A stretch of DNA of 64,000 nucleotides from Lachnospiraceae bacterium (GTDB taxonomy: Bacteria; Bacillota; Clostridia; Lachnospirales; Lachnospiraceae): positions 44,385-108,384 of the forward strand of contig JAAVAC010000017.1 of assembly GCA_014804265.1 (NCBI GenBank). The letters are read 5' to 3'. The notes under the pieces are model-generated. The model saw only the letters and a program-made list of their open reading frames with translations, was not told the origin of the DNA and searched no databases. A program made the translations under genes and the position numbers. Shown in pieces: positions 20,053 to 29,819 of the stretch. Each line of letters opens with the position of its first letter. Position 1 is the stretch's first letter.

Positions 20053-20691
20053 TTAACGATAAATTATATATTTATAGATAGGATTCCCTTTTGCTGAAAA
20101 CCTTTCCTCATACTCTGTCATAATATTCCCTTTACACATTTCTTCATCATTGTGTAAGTCATAAGTAACTGCTTCCGCCTTCCAGTTTGCAAAAGGTAAT
20201 TCTTCTAATGCAAATTCAAATAACTCCCGGTTATCCGTTTTAAATTCCAGACGTCCCTCTTTTTTTAGTATGCTGTCATATCTGTCTAAAAATTCCCTGG
20301 AAGGAAGCCGTCTTTTTGCATGTCTGTCCTTTGGCCAGGGGTCGGAGAAATTCAAATAAATTCTGTCCACTTCCTCCGGTGCAAAAACCTCTGAAAGCTC
20401 CCTTGCATCCATACATAAAAATTTCAGATTTTCCAAAGGCTCCTCATCCATTTTCTGGATTGCCCGAAGCAGCACGCTGGAATACCTTTCAATTCCAATA
20501 AAATTTATGGCAGGATTCTGTTTCGCCAGCTCATAAAGGAATTTCCCCTTCCCCATTCCGATTTCAATATAAATGGGCTGACTGCATTGAAAGCTTTCCT
20601 GGTGTCTCCCTTTCATTGCTTTTCCATCCTGTATGACATACGGGCAGCCTGCAATCACATCATCTGCACCGGGTATATTGCGAAGTCTCAT
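20053..20691 (-). CDS. trmB: tRNA (guanine-N7-)-methyltransferase
   Basis: IEIGMGKGKFLYELAKQNPAINFIGIERYSSVLLRAIQK...RIYLNFSDPWPKDRHAKRRL. Confidence 0.95.
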   Translation of the reverse strand: MRLRNIPGADDVIAGCPYVIQDGKAMKGRHQESFQCSQPIYIEIGMGKGKFLYELAKQNPAINFIGIERYSSVLLRAIQKMDEEPLENLKFLCMDARELSEVFAPEEVDRIYLNFSDPWPKDRHAKRRLPSREFLDRYDSILKKEGRLEFKTDNRELFEFALEELPFANWKAEAVTYDLHNDEEMCKGNIMTEYEERFSAKGNPIYKYIIYR

Positions 20692-20944
20692 ATTATCTTA
20701 CTCCTAATATGTTTCATATATTAAAATTACAGTTTGAAAACCACAATTTTATACTTCTCTCGACTGCTCATAAGAGCAAATGCAAAGAAGAGAAAATCTC
20801 ATAACAAGATATAACAAAGTGTGGCAATCGGAGAACTGTGATGTATGTGCGAATATATTATACTGGAGAATTACTAAAATAGCAAAGACAATTTTTGAAG
20901 AAACAGGCAGCACTTACATAGAAATCAATGGATGCCTTTTTCGC

Positions 20945-20984
20945 ACAAAAAATAACTGCCAGACCTCGAAAAAATCCGGCAGTT
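20945..20984 (-). terminator. Intrinsic terminator of lipoprotein gene 21043..21921
   Basis: Minus strand: AACTGCCGGATTTTTTCGAGGTCTGGCAGTTATTTTTTG. Confidence 0.6.
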
Positions 20985-21042
20985 TGTGGAGACAATGGAT
21001 TTGGCTGACCTATTTTGCCCCTTTGTATGTCTATATTCCTAT

Positions 21043-21921
21043 TTATTCTTCGAACCAGAAATTTGTGTAATAATCATCATATATATTTCGTGGTAAGTTG
21101 TTTTCATCACTTATAAATACTTTATCATCTAACATAAAATAAGTTTTTCCCTTATAGTCAAAATAATATGCTGTAGTCCAATCTTCTCCTAATACATCAT
21201 CTCTGTTAAGCCATTCAAGTTGCAATCCTTCAACATCTTTGTATTGAATGGTTTTATAGGACAAATATGTAATACCGTCCAGATTTTCTCTATCACCATT
21301 AACTTCCCACGCAAACTCATAAATAAGAAGAGCAGCTTTTTCTTCATATTTATCTATATATTTATCTTCGGATAGCTTATAAATTCCAAGGTACTCTTTA
21401 CTGTTATCATATACAGCAATATGATAGTCACTAAAATATCCTCTACTATCAATTTTTTCACACATTTTTGCAATTTCAGGAATACTTTCTCTTGCCAACT
21501 TATCATCTTCGAAAATTACAGCAACTATAAAAGGATTTTTACTTTTACCACCGGAAGGATAATTTTGATAAAGATTATCTAAGTTAAGCGTGTCTAAAAT
21601 AAACTTGCAATATTCTTTGTCAAAGGTAGATGTAGTTGTTTCATAATATAAATCTGTATATGTGCCATCCAAACCGAATTGGGTAAGAAAACTGGTACAC
21701 TCATAATTGAATTTATATTTCTTGTCCTGCAAAGTATATGTTATTTTATCCGTTCCATTTTCTTCACTAACATATACAGCCTTGCCGTATTTCTCGTTTG
21801 CATATTGCATAATCTCACCCTTTGATTTCAGAGCGACATCTTCTTTCTCTGAGGAACAAGAACATAATCCTAAAAGAAGCAAGATACACAATAGCCAAAT
21901 TATCCTTTTTACCATCTTCAT
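21043..21921 (-). CDS. Hypothetical lipoprotein
   Basis: Signal peptide plus lipobox (ILLLLGLCSCSS); no family recognised. Confidence 0.6.
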   Translation of the reverse strand: MKMVKRIIWLLCILLLLGLCSCSSEKEDVALKSKGEIMQYANEKYGKAVYVSEENGTDKITYTLQDKKYKFNYECTSFLTQFGLDGTYTDLYYETTTSTFDKEYCKFILDTLNLDNLYQNYPSGGKSKNPFIVAVIFEDDKLARESIPEIAKMCEKIDSRGYFSDYHIAVYDNSKEYLGIYKLSEDKYIDKYEEKAALLIYEFAWEVNGDRENLDGITYLSYKTIQYKDVEGLQLEWLNRDDVLGEDWTTAYYFDYKGKTYFMLDDKVFISDENNLPRNIYDDYYTNFWFEE

Positions 21922-22139
21922 CCTCTTTTCATCTATAATATAGAAAATATATTTTTACATTAAGCAAATACTTTGCTTAATATTATAACGCACAAATGTG
22001 AAAAAATCTACCAATCCAAGCATAGTTCATATATGTATCTTTAGTATTCAAAAACCTTATATATTATCCTACATATTATAATTTAAAAGCTATAGCAGGC
22101 TACATTTAAAGGCAAAAAATTTCTTTATCAAGTGCAGGC

Positions 22140-22205
22140 TTCCAAAAAACACCGAAACAAAACCACTCTTATCCCTCTGTTGCGTCCCCTCAGCCACTAT
22201 CTTCA
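22140..22205 (-). repeat. Possible palindrome-less remnant of the dispersed element family
   Basis: Minus strand: GATAGTGGCTGAGGGGACGCAACAGAGGGATAAGAG...GTTTTTTGGAA, sharing GGACG-RRRAG and TTTTGGAA boundary motifs with other loci. Confidence 0.35.
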
Positions 22206-22322
22206 AAAAAATCACCCCAAAAAATCACCAAAATTCAAAATTTTTTATTATTTTCTTTGGTTTTACATAAAAATAGTGTATTATAATAAAGAATAAGTAT
22301 TGATAAAGGAATAGAAAATCAC

Positions 22323-23822
22323 ATGAATTTTAAAATGGAAAAAAATATTTTATATAGAAGCGCTTCTTTCTTTCTGGCAGGCGCCCTTTTTTTAGGAAGC
22401 ACTGTAACCGTCCGTGCCACGGTAGACAGAGAAGCAGAAGCGGAGGCAAGAAAAAATATCCCGGTAGAGACAAATGAAATCCAAAACTGGCCTGACGGCC
22501 CTATTACTACAGCAGAAGCTGCTATCTTAATGGAAGCAAATACCGGCACCATCTTATATGGAAAAAATATCCATCAGAAATCTTATCCCGCCAGCACCAC
22601 TAAAATTTTAACGACTCTGATTGCTGCGGAAACAGCAGATATGAATGATATAGTCAATTTTTCCAACGAAGCGGTTTTTGGCATTGAAAGAGGCTCCTCC
22701 AATATGGGAATGGATGTAGGGGAAACTCTTACTATGGAACAATGCCTTTATGGCATTTTAGTCTATTCTGCCAATGAAACCGCCAATGCAGTGGCAGAGC
22801 ATATAGGAGGTACTATTGATAATTTTGTTGCCATGATGAATGAAAAAGCTGCCGAAATCGGATGTACGGAATCGCACTTTATGAATCCCCATGGACTTCA
22901 TGATGAGAACCACTATACAACTCCTTATGATTTTGCTTTGATTGCCAGGGAATTTTTCAATAATGAAATGCTTTGTAAAATGTCAAGTACACTATATTAT
23001 GTCATTGAACCTACCGATACCCAGCCGGATCTTTTGGAGCTATGGTCAAAAAACAAGCTTCTTCCAGGAAAATCCTATGCTTATGATTATCTGGTAGGCA
23101 GCAAGACCGGTTATACTACGGATGCACATTCCACACTGGTTTCCTGTGCAGAAAAAGATGGTATGAAGCTGATCTGCGTAGTAATGAAAGAAGATTCTCC
23201 TGCCCAATTTGCAGATACGGTTGCACTTTTTGATTACGGCTTTGCTAATTTCCAATGCTTAAATGTTTCAGAACATGAAACCTCCTATACTCCCAATGAT
23301 ACTGGATTTTTTACGGCTAACAGCGATATTTTCGGAAGCTCCAAGCCTATTATAACTTTAAATGAAGATGACTATATTGTTATCCCCAACACGGCTGATT
23401 TTTCCGAAACCACTTCTACCTTATCCTATGATGAAACAAAAGATGCCTCCATTGCTACGATCCATTATACGTATCATGGCGTAAATGTAGGAACTGCTAC
23501 TGTTGAACTAGAAGCATCCGCCCAAACTACTTATGATTTCGACAGTCCAGTTGTTTCTACTACCCAGCCGGAAGAAGAAAAGGAAACACAGCCAAAAGTA
23601 ATTTTTATAAATATCATTAAAATTCTTCTTATTATTCTCTGCCTTGCAGCACTATTCATCATTGCTGTATTTTTAAGAGCTTTTATACACAATTACCACT
23701 TTGGAAAAAGAAGGCGTAGAAAAAAACTACGCTTATCACCTAACAGAAGCCTAAAAAGGATAAAAAAGAAACGCCGTCCTTTTCATAAAAGACGACGCAG
23801 AAATAATTGGGATATTTCCTGA
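22323..23822 (+). CDS. D-alanyl-D-alanine carboxypeptidase (DacF-type serine PBP) with C-terminal TM and basic tail
   Basis: SxxK (PASTTK), SAN (YSANETAN), KTG (GSKTGYT) motifs; C-terminal TM then KRRRRKKLRL...KKRRPFHKRRRRN. Confidence 0.92.
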   Translation: MNFKMEKNILYRSASFFLAGALFLGSTVTVRATVDREAEAEARKNIPVETNEIQNWPDGPITTAEAAILMEANTGTILYGKNIHQKSYPASTTKILTTLIAAETADMNDIVNFSNEAVFGIERGSSNMGMDVGETLTMEQCLYGILVYSANETANAVAEHIGGTIDNFVAMMNEKAAEIGCTESHFMNPHGLHDENHYTTPYDFALIAREFFNNEMLCKMSSTLYYVIEPTDTQPDLLELWSKNKLLPGKSYAYDYLVGSKTGYTTDAHSTLVSCAEKDGMKLICVVMKEDSPAQFADTVALFDYGFANFQCLNVSEHETSYTPNDTGFFTANSDIFGSSKPIITLNEDDYIVIPNTADFSETTSTLSYDETKDASIATIHYTYHGVNVGTATVELEASAQTTYDFDSPVVSTTQPEEEKETQPKVIFINIIKILLIILCLAALFIIAVFLRAFIHNYHFGKRRRRKKLRLSPNRSLKRIKKKRRPFHKRRRRNNWDIS

Positions 23823-23846
23823 TTATCCTATTTGATTCCTATTTTT

Positions 23847-23884
23847 CACAGCCACAGAGGAATTTATTTTCTCTTCTGGCTGTG
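23847..23884. terminator. Hairpin between convergent genes
   Basis: CACAGCCAcAGAG...CTCTtCTGGCTGTG flanked by T-runs; overlaps the 3' end of 23864..24826. Confidence 0.6.
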
Positions 23885-24826
23885 CATTTTTCTTTTTTCT
23901 CTCCTACGAATCCTTAATTTTTCTTTTTTTAATAAAATCTCCTGTTTCTCTTCTTCCGTAATAAACTTTAAGGTCTTGACTGCATAATATGTCTTTTCTT
24001 CCGTTCTCCTGAATCTGATCTTCCCCTTCATGTTTCCGTGTTCCGGGCAATAGGAAATGCTGTAATAATTTCTTCCATTGGGAGTAAACCATTTTAATGT
24101 CTTCCGCAGGACCCTGTCACATTTATAGCATTTGGTACTCGCAATCTCTTTATCCATCATGGCTACTGTTTTTGTATTAAATTCCCTGGAAATATACTTG
24201 GTATAATCATCAAAGACCATATGTATTTCCTGCTGCTTTTTTTGGGGAATGTGAAAAACATCAAAAGAAATATACTTTTGAGTTTCCTCTGATATTCCTT
24301 TCATTATCCTGGCAGTATAATAAGCATCACTGAAAGCTCTGTGAAAAGGAATATCCTTTTCAATATGCAAAAAATCCACTGCATATTCTAAAGTCCTTCT
24401 GGATTTCTTATCTTCATACTGGTAGCTGAAAAGTTTCTGTACATCCAAAAAAGCAATAGGAACTAAAGACAGTGGTTTCATTTTATGATATTTCATATTT
24501 CTTTGAAGCTCTGATAAATCTGTGGGTCCCCATGTACAAAAAATATATTCTTCATCGCCGCACCAGTCCAGAAACCGGCTGGTGGCTTCCGCAAAAGGTG
24601 CACCCTTTTCTAATTCTTCTTTGTTCAAATGAATGATAGTCTTTATTATCTGATTTATATCCAAATATACTTCAGGTTTAATCAGCTCATGAAACTCACC
24701 AATTACCCTCTTCTGACTATCCAGCTTCATTGCACCGATCTCAATGATTTCAAAAGGTATTTCTTTATTCGTTTTTGATTTGCCTCTTGATTGATTCCAC
24801 TCAAGATCCAGTACAATATAATTCAT
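23864..24826 (-). CDS. DEDD-type 3'-5' exonuclease (KapD/epsilon-like domain) with C-terminal Cys pairs
   Basis: MNYIVLDLEWNQ (ExoI), HRAFSDAYYTARI (ExoIII); KCYKCDRVL plus YCPEHGNM suggests a zinc ribbon. Confidence 0.85.
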   Translation of the reverse strand: MNYIVLDLEWNQSRGKSKTNKEIPFEIIEIGAMKLDSQKRVIGEFHELIKPEVYLDINQIIKTIIHLNKEELEKGAPFAEATSRFLDWCGDEEYIFCTWGPTDLSELQRNMKYHKMKPLSLVPIAFLDVQKLFSYQYEDKKSRRTLEYAVDFLHIEKDIPFHRAFSDAYYTARIMKGISEETQKYISFDVFHIPQKKQQEIHMVFDDYTKYISREFNTKTVAMMDKEIASTKCYKCDRVLRKTLKWFTPNGRNYYSISYCPEHGNMKGKIRFRRTEEKTYYAVKTLKFITEEEKQEILLKKEKLRIRRREKRKMHSQKRK

Positions 24827-24847
24827 TGGTCTCCCTTAATTTATCTA

Positions 24848-24919
24848 TGCTCCCAGTAGGAATCGAACCTACAACTAACCCTTAGGAGGGGTTTATTATA
24901 TCCATTTAACTATGGGAGC
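24848..24919 (-). tRNA. tRNA-Arg (anticodon CCT)
   Basis: GCTCCCA/TGGGAGC acceptor, AACCC-CTCCTAA-GGGTT anticodon arm, GTAGG-TTCGATT-CCTAC T arm. Confidence 0.93.
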
Positions 24920-24929
24920 AAATTTATTT

Positions 24930-25820
24930 TCAGGATGGGAAATTGATAAATCCCTGCATCCATAAAAATCCTTTAAATCTTCTGCCTATCTGGGGCTCAC
25001 CAAATAAGTCCTGTTTGTTAATTGCTACATCAAAAATCAATTCATTGGAATTGATAGTCAATAAATAAACATCTTCCTTTGTTATAGTGTTTTTAATCTT
25101 GCGAAGATCCATGATCTCGCCTAATACGGAATAGTGGTCGCACTCCACACCATAAGGCATAAAGTATGTATCCACCAGACTGAACACATCCTCTTTTAAT
25201 ATTTTCTTTGAAATAATCGTATAGGTGTCCATGTCCTCCAATGTTAAATTTTCAATTGCCTCTTCGTCACCTTTTCTTGCAGCAGCAATTAAATGATTTC
25301 TATTTGAAGAGGCTTTCTTTACTTTCTTTTTATCTGACTCATTTTTATTGATCGGCATAAGGATCATACCTTTTACGGACAGAGCAGACAATACCAGGGA
25401 AGTTCCTCTTACAGGAAGTTGTCCTGCATTCTTTAATTTTAAATAATTTATGGTGTTTTGTAAATAGAAAATTAAAGAAACTCCAACTTTTATATCATCA
25501 CATACACCTGCATAAGATTCTTTGTCCGCATGTCTTTCTATGGAAACATCTTCCCTGGAGCTGATTTGGCTGCCTTTGCAGTATGGAAAATAATAATCTA
25601 AGCTGAAACAATTCTGTTCATCATATTCACCACAAATGGTAATGCCTATATTTTCCCCAAAGCTTTTATTGTACTCCGCAAAAAGAGTGTCCTCTCCATT
25701 TGAAGTATAGGATTTTTCCTCTGCACCTTTTACACTAAAACCTAATAATTCCATTAGCTGCTTTCTGTCCTTAATTTTACTAAAGCCTACTGCTCTTAAA
25801 TATTTATGCAAAGAAATCAC
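24930..25820 (-). CDS. DUF3881-like hypothetical protein
   Basis: MISLHKYLRAVGFSKIKDRKQLMELL...; family recalled, not searched. Confidence 0.65.
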   Translation of the reverse strand: MISLHKYLRAVGFSKIKDRKQLMELLGFSVKGAEEKSYTSNGEDTLFAEYNKSFGENIGITICGEYDEQNCFSLDYYFPYCKGSQISSREDVSIERHADKESYAGVCDDIKVGVSLIFYLQNTINYLKLKNAGQLPVRGTSLVLSALSVKGMILMPINKNESDKKKVKKASSNRNHLIAAARKGDEEAIENLTLEDMDTYTIISKKILKEDVFSLVDTYFMPYGVECDHYSVLGEIMDLRKIKNTITKEDVYLLTINSNELIFDVAINKQDLFGEPQIGRRFKGFLWMQGFINFPS

Positions 25821-25902
25821 CTCCTATACAAAATGATATATCCTTATATCTATTATACTTTAATATATAATAAATTCAATAGAAATTTTTTAGCTATTTT
25901 TC

Positions 25903-25928
25903 CAGAAGTTAGCAAAAGCTAACTTCTG
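25903..25928. repeat. 11-bp perfect inverted repeat 3' of serS
   Basis: CAGAAGTTAGC-AAAA-GCTAACTTCTG; possible terminator or attenuator without a clean U-tract. Confidence 0.7.
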
Positions 25929-25942
25929 ATATGGAAATCATC

Positions 25943-27229
25943 TTATTTATTTGGACGAATTTCGGATTTTCCACCCATGTATGGCCTAAGAGCTTCCGGT
26001 ATGGCAACGGAGCCATCTGCCTTTAAATTATTTTCTAAAAATGCAATCAACATTCTTGGAGGCGCAACTACTGTATTATTTAATGTGTGGGCAAAATATT
26101 TACCATTTTCTCCATTGATACGAATTTTTAATCTTCTTGCCTGTGCATCTCCTAAATTAGAACAGCTTCCTACTTCAAAATATTTTTTCTGTCTTGGAGA
26201 CCAGGCTTCCACATCAAAAGATTTTACCTTTAAATCAGCCAGATCACCAGAGCAGCATTCTAAAGTACGGACAGGAATATCCAGGGAACGGAACAAATCC
26301 ACCGTATTTTGCCATAATTTATCAAACCACATAGGGCTTTCTTCCGGTTTACACACAACGATCATTTCCTGCTTTTCAAATTGATGGATCCGGTATACGC
26401 CTCTTTCTTCCAGGCCATGGGCGCCTTTTTCCTTGCGGAAGCAGGGAGAATAACTGGTTAAGGTTTTTGGAAGGGTTTCTTCGGGAATGATCGTATCAAT
26501 AAATTTTCCGATCATGGAATGTTCGCTTGTACCAATCAAATAAAGATCTTCTCCTTCGATTTTGTACATCATGGCATCCATTTCCGCAAAGCTCATGACA
26601 CCTGTAACTACATTACTTCGAATCATAAAAGGAGGCACACAATAAGTAAATCCTCTGTCAATCATAAAATCCCTTGCATAAGAAATCACTGCAGAGTGGA
26701 GTCTTGCAATATCTCCCATCAAATAGTAAAATCCATTACCGGCTACCTTCCTTGCGCTATCTAAGTCGATTCCATCAAAGCTTTCCATGATTTCGGAGTG
26801 ATATGGAATTTCAAAATCCGGAACAACCGGCTCTCCATATTTGGTAACTTCCACATTTTCTGTATCATCCTTTCCGATTGGAACAGAAGGATCAATGATA
26901 TTTGGAATAGTCATCATGATTTTTAGTATCTTTTCATCCAGTTCCTTTTCTTTTCCTTCTAGTTCAGTCAAGCGGGATGCAAATTCTGCAACTTTTTTCT
27001 TTGTTTCTTCTGCTTCTTCCTTTTTTCCCTGTGCCATAAGTTTACCGATTTCTTTTGAAATCCTGTTACGGTTTGCACGAAGATCATCAGCCTCTTTCTG
27101 CGCATCTCTTTTTTCAACATCAAGCTTTATGACTTCATCCACTAAAGGAAGTTTTTCCTCCTGGAATTTATTTTGGATATTTTTCTTTACCACATCAGGA
27201 TTTTCTCTTAAAAATTTAATATCTAACAT
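25943..27229 (-). CDS. serS: Seryl-tRNA synthetase
   Basis: MLDIKFLRENPDVVKKNIQNKF; class II motifs YSPCFRKEKGAHGLEERGVYRIHQFEKQEM. Confidence 0.97.
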   Translation of the reverse strand: MLDIKFLRENPDVVKKNIQNKFQEEKLPLVDEVIKLDVEKRDAQKEADDLRANRNRISKEIGKLMAQGKKEEAEETKKKVAEFASRLTELEGKEKELDEKILKIMMTIPNIIDPSVPIGKDDTENVEVTKYGEPVVPDFEIPYHSEIMESFDGIDLDSARKVAGNGFYYLMGDIARLHSAVISYARDFMIDRGFTYCVPPFMIRSNVVTGVMSFAEMDAMMYKIEGEDLYLIGTSEHSMIGKFIDTIIPEETLPKTLTSYSPCFRKEKGAHGLEERGVYRIHQFEKQEMIVVCKPEESPMWFDKLWQNTVDLFRSLDIPVRTLECCSGDLADLKVKSFDVEAWSPRQKKYFEVGSCSNLGDAQARRLKIRINGENGKYFAHTLNNTVVAPPRMLIAFLENNLKADGSVAIPEALRPYMGGKSEIRPNK

Positions 27230-27283
27230 AATAGACTCCTTTTCTACTTTTTAAATTAAATGCTTTATTTTATAAAATAACTA

Positions 27284-28345
27284 TCATAATTTATCTATTG
27301 TAGATTCAATTACTACATTATGAATCTTTATCAGGTCTACGATTATTTCTGTTTTACAAGTATTACCATCTTTATCCTTTACTAATCTAAGAACCGGTCT
27401 TTCCGGGAATCCCTTATTTTGATTTATAACTATACCTATAGTGTTATCACTTAATTTTACGATCGTATCCATTGGATAAGCAGCAATAAACTGGAAAAAT
27501 GCTTCTACTACCTCTACATCAAATAATTGTCCTTTTATGGATTTGATAAACTCAATGGCTTCAGGCACTTTTACCGGAATGCAACCAATGCCGCAAATCA
27601 ATTCATCAAATGTTTCACAAACACCGAGAACCTGACATTCTATGGGAATTTCCGTAGCATGAAGGGGATATCCCAATCCTCCTTTTTTCTCATGATGAAA
27701 TAACAGTATCCTCTTTGCCCTTTCCGATATCCATTGTTCATGAATCACCGCCGTATAACCATAAACCGTATGCTTTCTATATTCTTCCTGATCTCGTTCA
27801 TGTAAAGTGGATATATCTGTATTAAAATAATTTACCGTAATATATCGAAGCCCCAAATCATGGAGCAGACTGGCTATTCCAATATCATGAATCACATCTT
27901 TTGGAAGATCTAATTTAATTCCCGTTAAAATAGCCATAGAGCAGACTGTTAAAGAATGCTCATAAATATCCGGGGTCCTCTCCTTAATTTCATAAATCTT
28001 TTCTACAGTCTGTTCATCACTTAATATATTTTGAATCACATCTTCTGCAGTTGAATTAATTTCCATTAACTCACTGTTATTACTATAAGTATGACGTTCT
28101 AATACATCTTTTACCCGGTTTAGGCATACCTGCTTTACTTCTTCCTTTAAAATAACGGAATGTTCATGTTCCAACTCTTCCGTCTGAATCTTAACTTGAG
28201 AAATGCCCAATTCTTTTAATTTTTCAATATATTCTTTTTTTATAGGGGTACTGGCAGAAAGCAATACTTTAAAATCACCTGTTATTACATCAACCGCTAA
28301 AATTTCCCCGCCTTTTAATTCATCAATATTTATCAGCTTTGCCAT
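27284..28345 (-). CDS. HD-GYP-type cyclic-di-GMP phosphodiesterase-like protein
   Basis: DIYEHSLTVCSMAILTGIKL...IASLLHDLGLRYI...HERDQEEYRKHTVYGYTAV...LLFHHEKKGGLGYPLHATEIPIECQVLGVCETFDELI. Confidence 0.8.
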   Translation of the reverse strand: MAKLINIDELKGGEILAVDVITGDFKVLLSASTPIKKEYIEKLKELGISQVKIQTEELEHEHSVILKEEVKQVCLNRVKDVLERHTYSNNSELMEINSTAEDVIQNILSDEQTVEKIYEIKERTPDIYEHSLTVCSMAILTGIKLDLPKDVIHDIGIASLLHDLGLRYITVNYFNTDISTLHERDQEEYRKHTVYGYTAVIHEQWISERAKRILLFHHEKKGGLGYPLHATEIPIECQVLGVCETFDELICGIGCIPVKVPEAIEFIKSIKGQLFDVEVVEAFFQFIAAYPMDTIVKLSDNTIGIVINQNKGFPERPVLRLVKDKDGNTCKTEIIVDLIKIHNVVIESTIDKL

Positions 28346-28361
28346 GTATTTTTCCTCAATA

Positions 28362-28898
28362 CTATTTTTCTTTTTTCTTAGAAACAGACTTTCCATAAAT
28401 AGCAATTTCCAAAGCTTCTTTTTCTTCCTCTCCTAATGAAATTGCACATTCACCCGATGTTATTTCCTTTGTATAAGAATAGCATCCATCACTACTATGA
28501 ACAGAATTTATGATAAAACCATCGTTCCTTTCATTCAACAAAGCCAGACTGAAACTCAACTGTCCTCCCATTTGTTTAAAAGCATCATACTTTACAATAC
28601 CTATTTTTTGATAAGCAAGTTCATGCTTTTTATATAAATTACGAATTTCCTTGCTGTTCGTCTGAGATGTTTCTTTTAAGTATGAAACATCTTTAAATAA
28701 ACCAGTTATTTCATTTTCTAAACTCTCTGCATTTTTGCCCTGCATAAATTTATTATAGATTTTTTTCAATTTGTTATTTTTTGATATTTGCACGATCACT
28801 AAAATGAATAATATAATAATCATTACAAGCAATCCAATAAATAAATACGCAATATCTAAATTACCCAATCCTATACTGTCAAAAATTTTACTGGACAT
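28362..28898 (-). CDS. DUF4446-family protein
   Basis: N-terminal TM then AYQKIGIVKYDAFKQMGGQLSFSLALLNERNDGFIINSVHSSDGCYSYTKEI; typically next to parB. Confidence 0.8.
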   Translation of the reverse strand: MSSKIFDSIGLGNLDIAYLFIGLLVMIIILFILVIVQISKNNKLKKIYNKFMQGKNAESLENEITGLFKDVSYLKETSQTNSKEIRNLYKKHELAYQKIGIVKYDAFKQMGGQLSFSLALLNERNDGFIINSVHSSDGCYSYTKEITSGECAISLGEEEKEALEIAIYGKSVSKKKEK

Positions 28899-28934
28899 AT
28901 TTCTCCTCCTGTACTTTTATCGAAATTATTTTAT

Positions 28935-29816
28935 CTAGTTCTTTAATAAATCTACGAGCCTGTCTAATTCTTCACTGGAATAAAATTCAATTTCAATTTT
29001 ACCACTTCCATTTTCTTTTGAAGAAACAGATACCTTTGTGCCAAGGGATGTCTTTAACTGTTCTTCTATATCCTGATAAATAAAATCTAAATTCTTTGAT
29101 TTTTCTTTTTTCTGTTTTACCGGCTTGTCCAAATTTTTCATAAGCTTCTCAGTCTCTCTAACACTAAGCTTCTCATCAAAAATCTTTTGCGCATATACAT
29201 ATTGCTTTTCCAGATCTTCAATTGCAAGCAGCGCTCTGGCATGTCCGGTAGAAATCATTTCATCAATGACCATTTGTTGTACATCTTCCGATAATTTCAA
29301 AAGACGCATAGAATTTGTAACGGCTGTTCTGCTTTTAGAAACCCTTTCCGCTACTTCATCCTGCTTCAAGTGAAATTCATTTAAAAGTCTCTTATATGCT
29401 AATGCTTCTTCAATAGGATTTAAATCTTCTCTTTGAATATTTTCAATTAAGGAAATTTCTACGATTTCCTGGTCTGTCAAATCTTTGATAATAACCGGAA
29501 CTTCTTTTAATCCGGCTAATTTTGATGCCCTCCATCTACGTTCTCCGGCAATGATCTCATAATGATCTTTTTTATCCTGAACTAAAATAGGTTGCAACAA
29601 TCCGAATTGTTTAATAGACTCTGAAAGCTCTAATAAAGCATCTTCATCAAATTTTTTTCGGGGCTGATCTCTGTTAGGTTCAACCATTGTTATCTTTACT
29701 AAAGTTTCCTGTCCTTTTTCTGATGATTTTTCTTTTCCCTTTGATTCACTTTTATTGATTCCTGCTGATACAGGAATCAAAGAATCAAGTCCTTTTCCTA
29801 AACCCCTTGCAGCCAT
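28935..29816 (-). CDS. parB: Chromosome partitioning protein ParB/Spo0J
   Basis: GLGKGLDSLIP; IVAGERRWRA-type motif (IIAGERRWRASKLAGLKEVPVI). Confidence 0.95.
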   Translation of the reverse strand: MAARGLGKGLDSLIPVSAGINKSESKGKEKSSEKGQETLVKITMVEPNRDQPRKKFDEDALLELSESIKQFGLLQPILVQDKKDHYEIIAGERRWRASKLAGLKEVPVIIKDLTDQEIVEISLIENIQREDLNPIEEALAYKRLLNEFHLKQDEVAERVSKSRTAVTNSMRLLKLSEDVQQMVIDEMISTGHARALLAIEDLEKQYVYAQKIFDEKLSVRETEKLMKNLDKPVKQKKEKSKNLDFIYQDIEEQLKTSLGTKVSVSSKENGSGKIEIEFYSSEELDRLVDLLKN

Positions 29817-29819
29817 ATT

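Noticed and set aside
20780-21070. ORF of 96 aa on the plus strand
   Set aside because: Contains the terminator hairpin of the opposite-strand lipoprotein gene and no recognisable domain; likely spurious.
25903-25928. T-box or attenuator for serS considered
   Set aside because: The hairpin is 3' of serS, and the gap upstream of serS to the HD-domain gene is too short for a T-box leader.
26841-27254. 137-aa Ser/Phe-rich ORF antisense to serS
   Set aside because: Low-complexity shadow of the serS coiled-coil-encoding strand; no RBS or domain.
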